Positions 13,012 through 14,938 of a stretch of 14,938 nt of DNA are shown here, piece after piece. Source of the stretch: Thermoplasmatota archaeon (GTDB lineage: Archaea > Thermoplasmatota > Thermoplasmata > Thermoplasmatales > Thermoplasmataceae). The notes under the pieces were generated by a model, which saw only the letters and a list, made by a program, of their open reading frames with translations, made no database searches and was not told the DNA's origin. The stretch is from NCBI GenBank assembly GCA_023379345.1, contig JAMCUV010000021.1, positions 1 through 14,938 of the forward strand, written 5' to 3'. Each line of letters begins with the position of its first letter. Positions within the stretch are counted from its first letter, which is position 1. A program made the position numbers and the translations under genes.

Positions 13012-13785
13012 TCACGCTTTTGCATCTTTAAGGCGATCTTTACAGTGACAATGCCTTTCTGAATTTATTATTGGTAATGATTCCCTGATTATTCTGGTGA
13101 CCTTATCCTCGTTTTCCTTCATGATCCTGAAGACCTCTGCTGCCTCAACCGGTGTTTCCGACCAGACATCATAGTCAGTGACAGTTGCCAGAACGGAATA
13201 ACACATTGACATTTCATCAGCCAGGTTGACCTCAGGAACAAGAGTCATGCCGATGATATCGGAAAACTGCCTGAACATCTTGGATTCAGACCTTGTGGAA
13301 AATCTTGGTCCTTCAATGGTCACATATGATCCGCCCAGATGGGAATTCCGGTCTATCTTCCTTGAAACTTCGAAAATCTCCCTGTTCATTTCCGGGCAGA
13401 ATGGGTCTGCCATGGATATGTGGTAAACTTCAGGGCCGTCGTAGAACGTAAGTTCCCTCTTCCTGGTGAAATCGATGAACTGATCCGGTATAACGACATG
13501 GCCAGGAGCAAATTCCTCCTTGAGGGAGCCCACTGCATTCACGCCTATGATCCTCTTCACGCCAAGGCTGTTAAGTGCCCATATATTGGCCCTGTAATTC
13601 ACCTTGTGCGGCGGGATTGTGTGTTTTTTTCCGTGGCGTGGAACAAAGGCCACCTCCACGCCATTGATCTTTCCTACCTCAATTGGGGCTGAGGGTTTGC
13701 CGTATGGGGTCTCTATATCAAAAGATTTTGGGTTTTCAATGAGATTGTAGAGTCCACTTCCTCCGATAATTCCTATGTAAACCAT
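13012..13785 (-). CDS. mtnP: S-methyl-5'-thioadenosine phosphorylase
   Basis: A 257-residue PNP-family enzyme. It splits methylthioadenosine with phosphate into adenine and methylthioribose-1-phosphate, recycling the by-product of polyamine synthesis. The phosphate loop is GIIGGSGLY (5-13); PRHGKKHTIPPHKVNYRANI (49-68), NAVGSLKE (83-90), TIEGPRFSTRSES (156-168) and GMTLVPE follow. TDYDVW (203-208) has the two aspartates that favour 6-amino purines, so MTA rather than a 6-oxo substrate is expected. The tail carries C246-x-C248 (HCHC), like the CXC tails seen in hyperthermophilic homologues. The start at 13785 follows a TATA-like box. It is first in an operon with the beta-CASP nuclease, ten bases apart. 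Confidence 0.93.
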   Translation of the reverse strand: MVYIGIIGGSGLYNLIENPKSFDIETPYGKPSAPIEVGKINGVEVAFVPRHGKKHTIPPHKVNYRANIWALNSLGVKRIIGVNAVGSLKEEFAPGHVVIPDQFIDFTRKRELTFYDGPEVYHISMADPFCPEMNREIFEVSRKIDRNSHLGGSYVTIEGPRFSTRSESKMFRQFSDIIGMTLVPEVNLADEMSMCYSVLATVTDYDVWSETPVEAAEVFRIMKENEDKVTRIIRESLPIINSERHCHCKDRLKDAKA

Positions 13786-13815
13786 GCTATCACTGTGTCA
13801 ATTACCTTTTTCACG

Positions 13816-13825
13816 CTATTAAATG
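13816..13825 (-). promoter_or_regulatory. TATA-like box of the mtnP operon
   Basis: Minus strand reads CATTTAATAG, centred about 35 bases before the ATG at 13785, giving a leader of roughly 8-10 bases. A second A/T-rich run lies just upstream (13826-13838). Confidence 0.45.
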
Positions 13826-13888
13826 ATAATATTTAACTTATGCGAGCAGCCTTCTCGCCCTGGAAAACAATTACGGGCAGGAGACCAA

Positions 13889-14038
13889 TCAGGATTTTTC
13901 GATCTTTTTCTTCAGGTCGGCGATCTCTGCCTGAAGCTCCTTGTTCATGGGATTGTGTTTTGCCCTTGCCTCAAGCTCTTCAAGCTTCATCTCAAGACTC
14001 TTCTTCTTCCTGGTCAAATCTCTTTTGCTTAGCCCCAT
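13889..14038 (-). CDS. Small coiled-coil protein, 49 residues
   Basis: A short gene: ATG at 14038, TGA at 13889-13891. The product begins MGLSKRDLTRKKKSLEMKLE and ends DLKKKIEKS. It is almost entirely charged and helical, with leucine/isoleucine spacing that suits two coiled-coil helices (about 5-28 and 32-48) joined at HNPMN. There are no cysteines, aromatic residues or membrane segments. A TATA-like box 29 bases upstream supports expression as a leaderless or short-leader mRNA. The frame's strong Lys/Glu heptad-like bias makes a chance ORF less likely. The function is unknown; it might be a small adaptor or nucleic-acid-associated helix. It lies within a 435-base spacer (13786-14220) that otherwise holds only promoters. 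Confidence 0.6.
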   Translation of the reverse strand: MGLSKRDLTRKKKSLEMKLEELEARAKHNPMNKELQAEIADLKKKIEKS

Positions 14039-14062
14039 CTTCCCTTCTTGTTATGCCATCCC

Positions 14063-14072
14063 TACTTAAATG
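14063..14072 (-). promoter_or_regulatory. TATA-like box of the 49-residue gene
   Basis: Minus strand reads CATTTAAGTA, centred 29 bases before the ATG at 14038. It supports the small ORF as a transcribed gene. Confidence 0.45.
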
Positions 14073-14184
14073 CTTTCCCTGAACATGCAGGAATTATTTC
14101 AGATGAGAACCTTAGCAGGCAGTATTCTTATAGGAATGAGGCAGGACTCCTGCAGGTTTATCATGGATTGCCACTGCTATGTGG

Positions 14185-14194
14185 AAAATTATTC
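14185..14194 (+). promoter_or_regulatory. TATA-like box of the ExxE membrane protein gene
   Basis: AAAATTATTC is centred about 31 bases before the ATG at 14221, and no Shine-Dalgarno is visible. Confidence 0.45.
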
Positions 14195-14220
14195 ATATGC
14201 CCGGCCAATCCTGAAATCGG

Positions 14221-14904
14221 ATGTTTCTTGAACCTGCCATCCTGCTTGCTGCCCTTGGAATAACGCTCCTTGAGATGTCGGAAGCCTCGGCGGTGGCTCT
14301 TGCGCTGCATGGGGATTCGCGATCAAATATTCCTTTCTTTGCGGTTGCCCTTGGAGTAATTGTAATCCTGATTCCCACTGCCCTTGCAGGAAATTTCATT
14401 GCCCTGTTCCCGCTTTTCTACGTGAGGATTGCCTCTGCAACTCTCCTGCTTTACTTCGGGCAGAGACTCATGAAAAGCGCAAAGCGATCCATGAAGTTCC
14501 AGCGCATTGGCTTTCCGCCCGGAGGGCACGGCGATACCGGAAAGAGTGTTGCCAGCACGGCGTTTTCAGTTGGAGTTGTGGAGGCATTTGAGGCTGCAAT
14601 TGTTCTTGTGGCACTGTTCCCTGAGAATTACGATTCTACCCTTATTGGGCTTGTCATAGGCATTGTGGCGGTAATTGCGGCAGCATACATACTGAGGAGC
14701 CAGATAAGGAAGATCAAGCAGGCAAACATGAAGGTGGCCGTTTCCGCTTTGCTGCTTTCGTTCTCACTCTTCTGGTACATCGAATCGGTGAGGGCCATAG
14801 ATGATCTGTTTCTCCTGCCGTTCTTCGTGGGCTTTTTCCTGCTGGTGTACTACTATTCCACAAGAAACCTGCCTCCTGCGCCTTCCACCAGGGCACCGGA
14901 GTGA
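14221..14904 (+). CDS. Polytopic membrane protein with two ExxE repeats (FTR1/GDT1-like transporter candidate)
   Basis: A 227-residue protein with six or seven predicted membrane helices. Two halves open with similar acidic helices: ITLLEMSEASAVALAL (14-29, E18 and E21) and VGVVEAFEAAIVLVAL (117-132, E121 and E124). They are separated by a basic, glycine-rich loop (about 84-110; KSAKRS, GGHGD). Repeated ExxE helices occur in iron permease FTR1 (REGLE) and, in a different form, in the GDT1/TMEM165 cation exchangers (ExGDK). The second repeat EAFEAAIVLVAL is close to the FTR1 form but lacks the preceding arginine. A cation transport role is inferred from this only. The tail is proline-rich and short. 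The start gives a full first helix; its TATA box is about 31 bases upstream. It could equally be an uncharacterised archaeal family. Confidence 0.75.
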   Translation: MFLEPAILLAALGITLLEMSEASAVALALHGDSRSNIPFFAVALGVIVILIPTALAGNFIALFPLFYVRIASATLLLYFGQRLMKSAKRSMKFQRIGFPPGGHGDTGKSVASTAFSVGVVEAFEAAIVLVALFPENYDSTLIGLVIGIVAVIAAAYILRSQIRKIKQANMKVAVSALLLSFSLFWYIESVRAIDDLFLLPFFVGFFLLVYYYSTRNLPPAPSTRAPE

Positions 14905-14938
14905 CCAAGATCCTGGCTTCTATCTTCTTGCCGGCGAG

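Noticed and set aside
13002..13025. Eight-codon N-terminal extension of the beta-CASP nuclease
   Set aside because: It has no ribosome site, whereas the ATG at 13001 follows GTGAGG and gives the family-typical MKVKFLGGAEEVG start.
14901..14938. Possible next gene starting GTG at 14901, overlapping the stop of the ExxE protein
   Set aside because: Only 12 codons are visible before the window ends, and there is no clear ribosome site at proper spacing.
1..14938. CRISPR arrays, tRNA/rRNA genes, phage or defence systems
   Set aside because: I saw no regularly spaced repeats, no cloverleaf or rRNA sequences, and no proteins of known defence or phage families apart from the TnpB scrap.

Overview
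The window looks like chromosomal DNA from an acidophilic archaeon of the Thermoplasmatales or a close relative. This is inferred from gene content and signals: an archaeal prefoldin alpha and FtsY operon, an archaeal-type phosphoglycerate kinase, an archaeal serine-histidine signal peptidase, a CPSF-like beta-CASP nuclease and an archaeal MTA phosphorylase. Many genes also have an A/T-rich TATA box only about 25-35 bases before the start codon and no Shine-Dalgarno, the mark of leaderless transcription. By eye the base composition is near balanced, with heavy AGG/AGA and ATA codon use. Species assignment is not possible by reading alone.

Layout. 1-755: a PaaG-like enoyl-CoA hydratase/isomerase on the minus strand, cut by the window edge. 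About 811-1032: the C-terminal scrap of a TnpB (IS200/IS605 family) with a nonsense codon. 1111-1881: a short-chain dehydrogenase on the minus strand. 2118-5287: a plus-strand run with an unrecognised 316-residue protein, an XRE-type regulator, a signal peptidase and a small single-pass membrane protein; each has its own TATA box, and a T8 tract closes the run. 5319-7868: a tight minus-strand operon pgk-pfdA-ftsY. 8068-9973: a convergent, 3'-overlapping pair made of a GalU-like nucleotidyltransferase and a UDP-sulfoquinovose synthase homologue. 10080-11537: convergent marC and tauE/safE membrane genes joined by a hairpin that includes both stop codons. 11775-13785: a minus-strand operon of MTA phosphorylase and a beta-CASP RNase. 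13889-14038: a 49-residue coiled-coil gene on the minus strand. 14221-14904: a polytopic membrane protein with two ExxE repeats.

How the genes work together. The most coherent set is the sugar-sulfonate pair: the GalU-like enzyme could make UDP-glucose, and the SQD1/Agl3 homologue would join it with sulfite to give UDP-sulfoquinovose, probably for surface glycan in an acidophile. A TauE/SafE transporter for sulfite or sulfonates lies 0.8 kb beyond the synthase. The pgk-pfdA-ftsY operon combines glycolysis, co-translational folding and membrane targeting; the nearby signal peptidase acts downstream of FtsY in export. The other genes are housekeeping or lipid/fatty-acid oxidoreduction functions.

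No CRISPR array, rRNA, tRNA, phage genes or obvious new defence system were seen. The more unusual signals are small: a decayed TnpB, a structured leader before tauE, nested palindromes between pgk and the nucleotidyltransferase, and three poorly characterised proteins.
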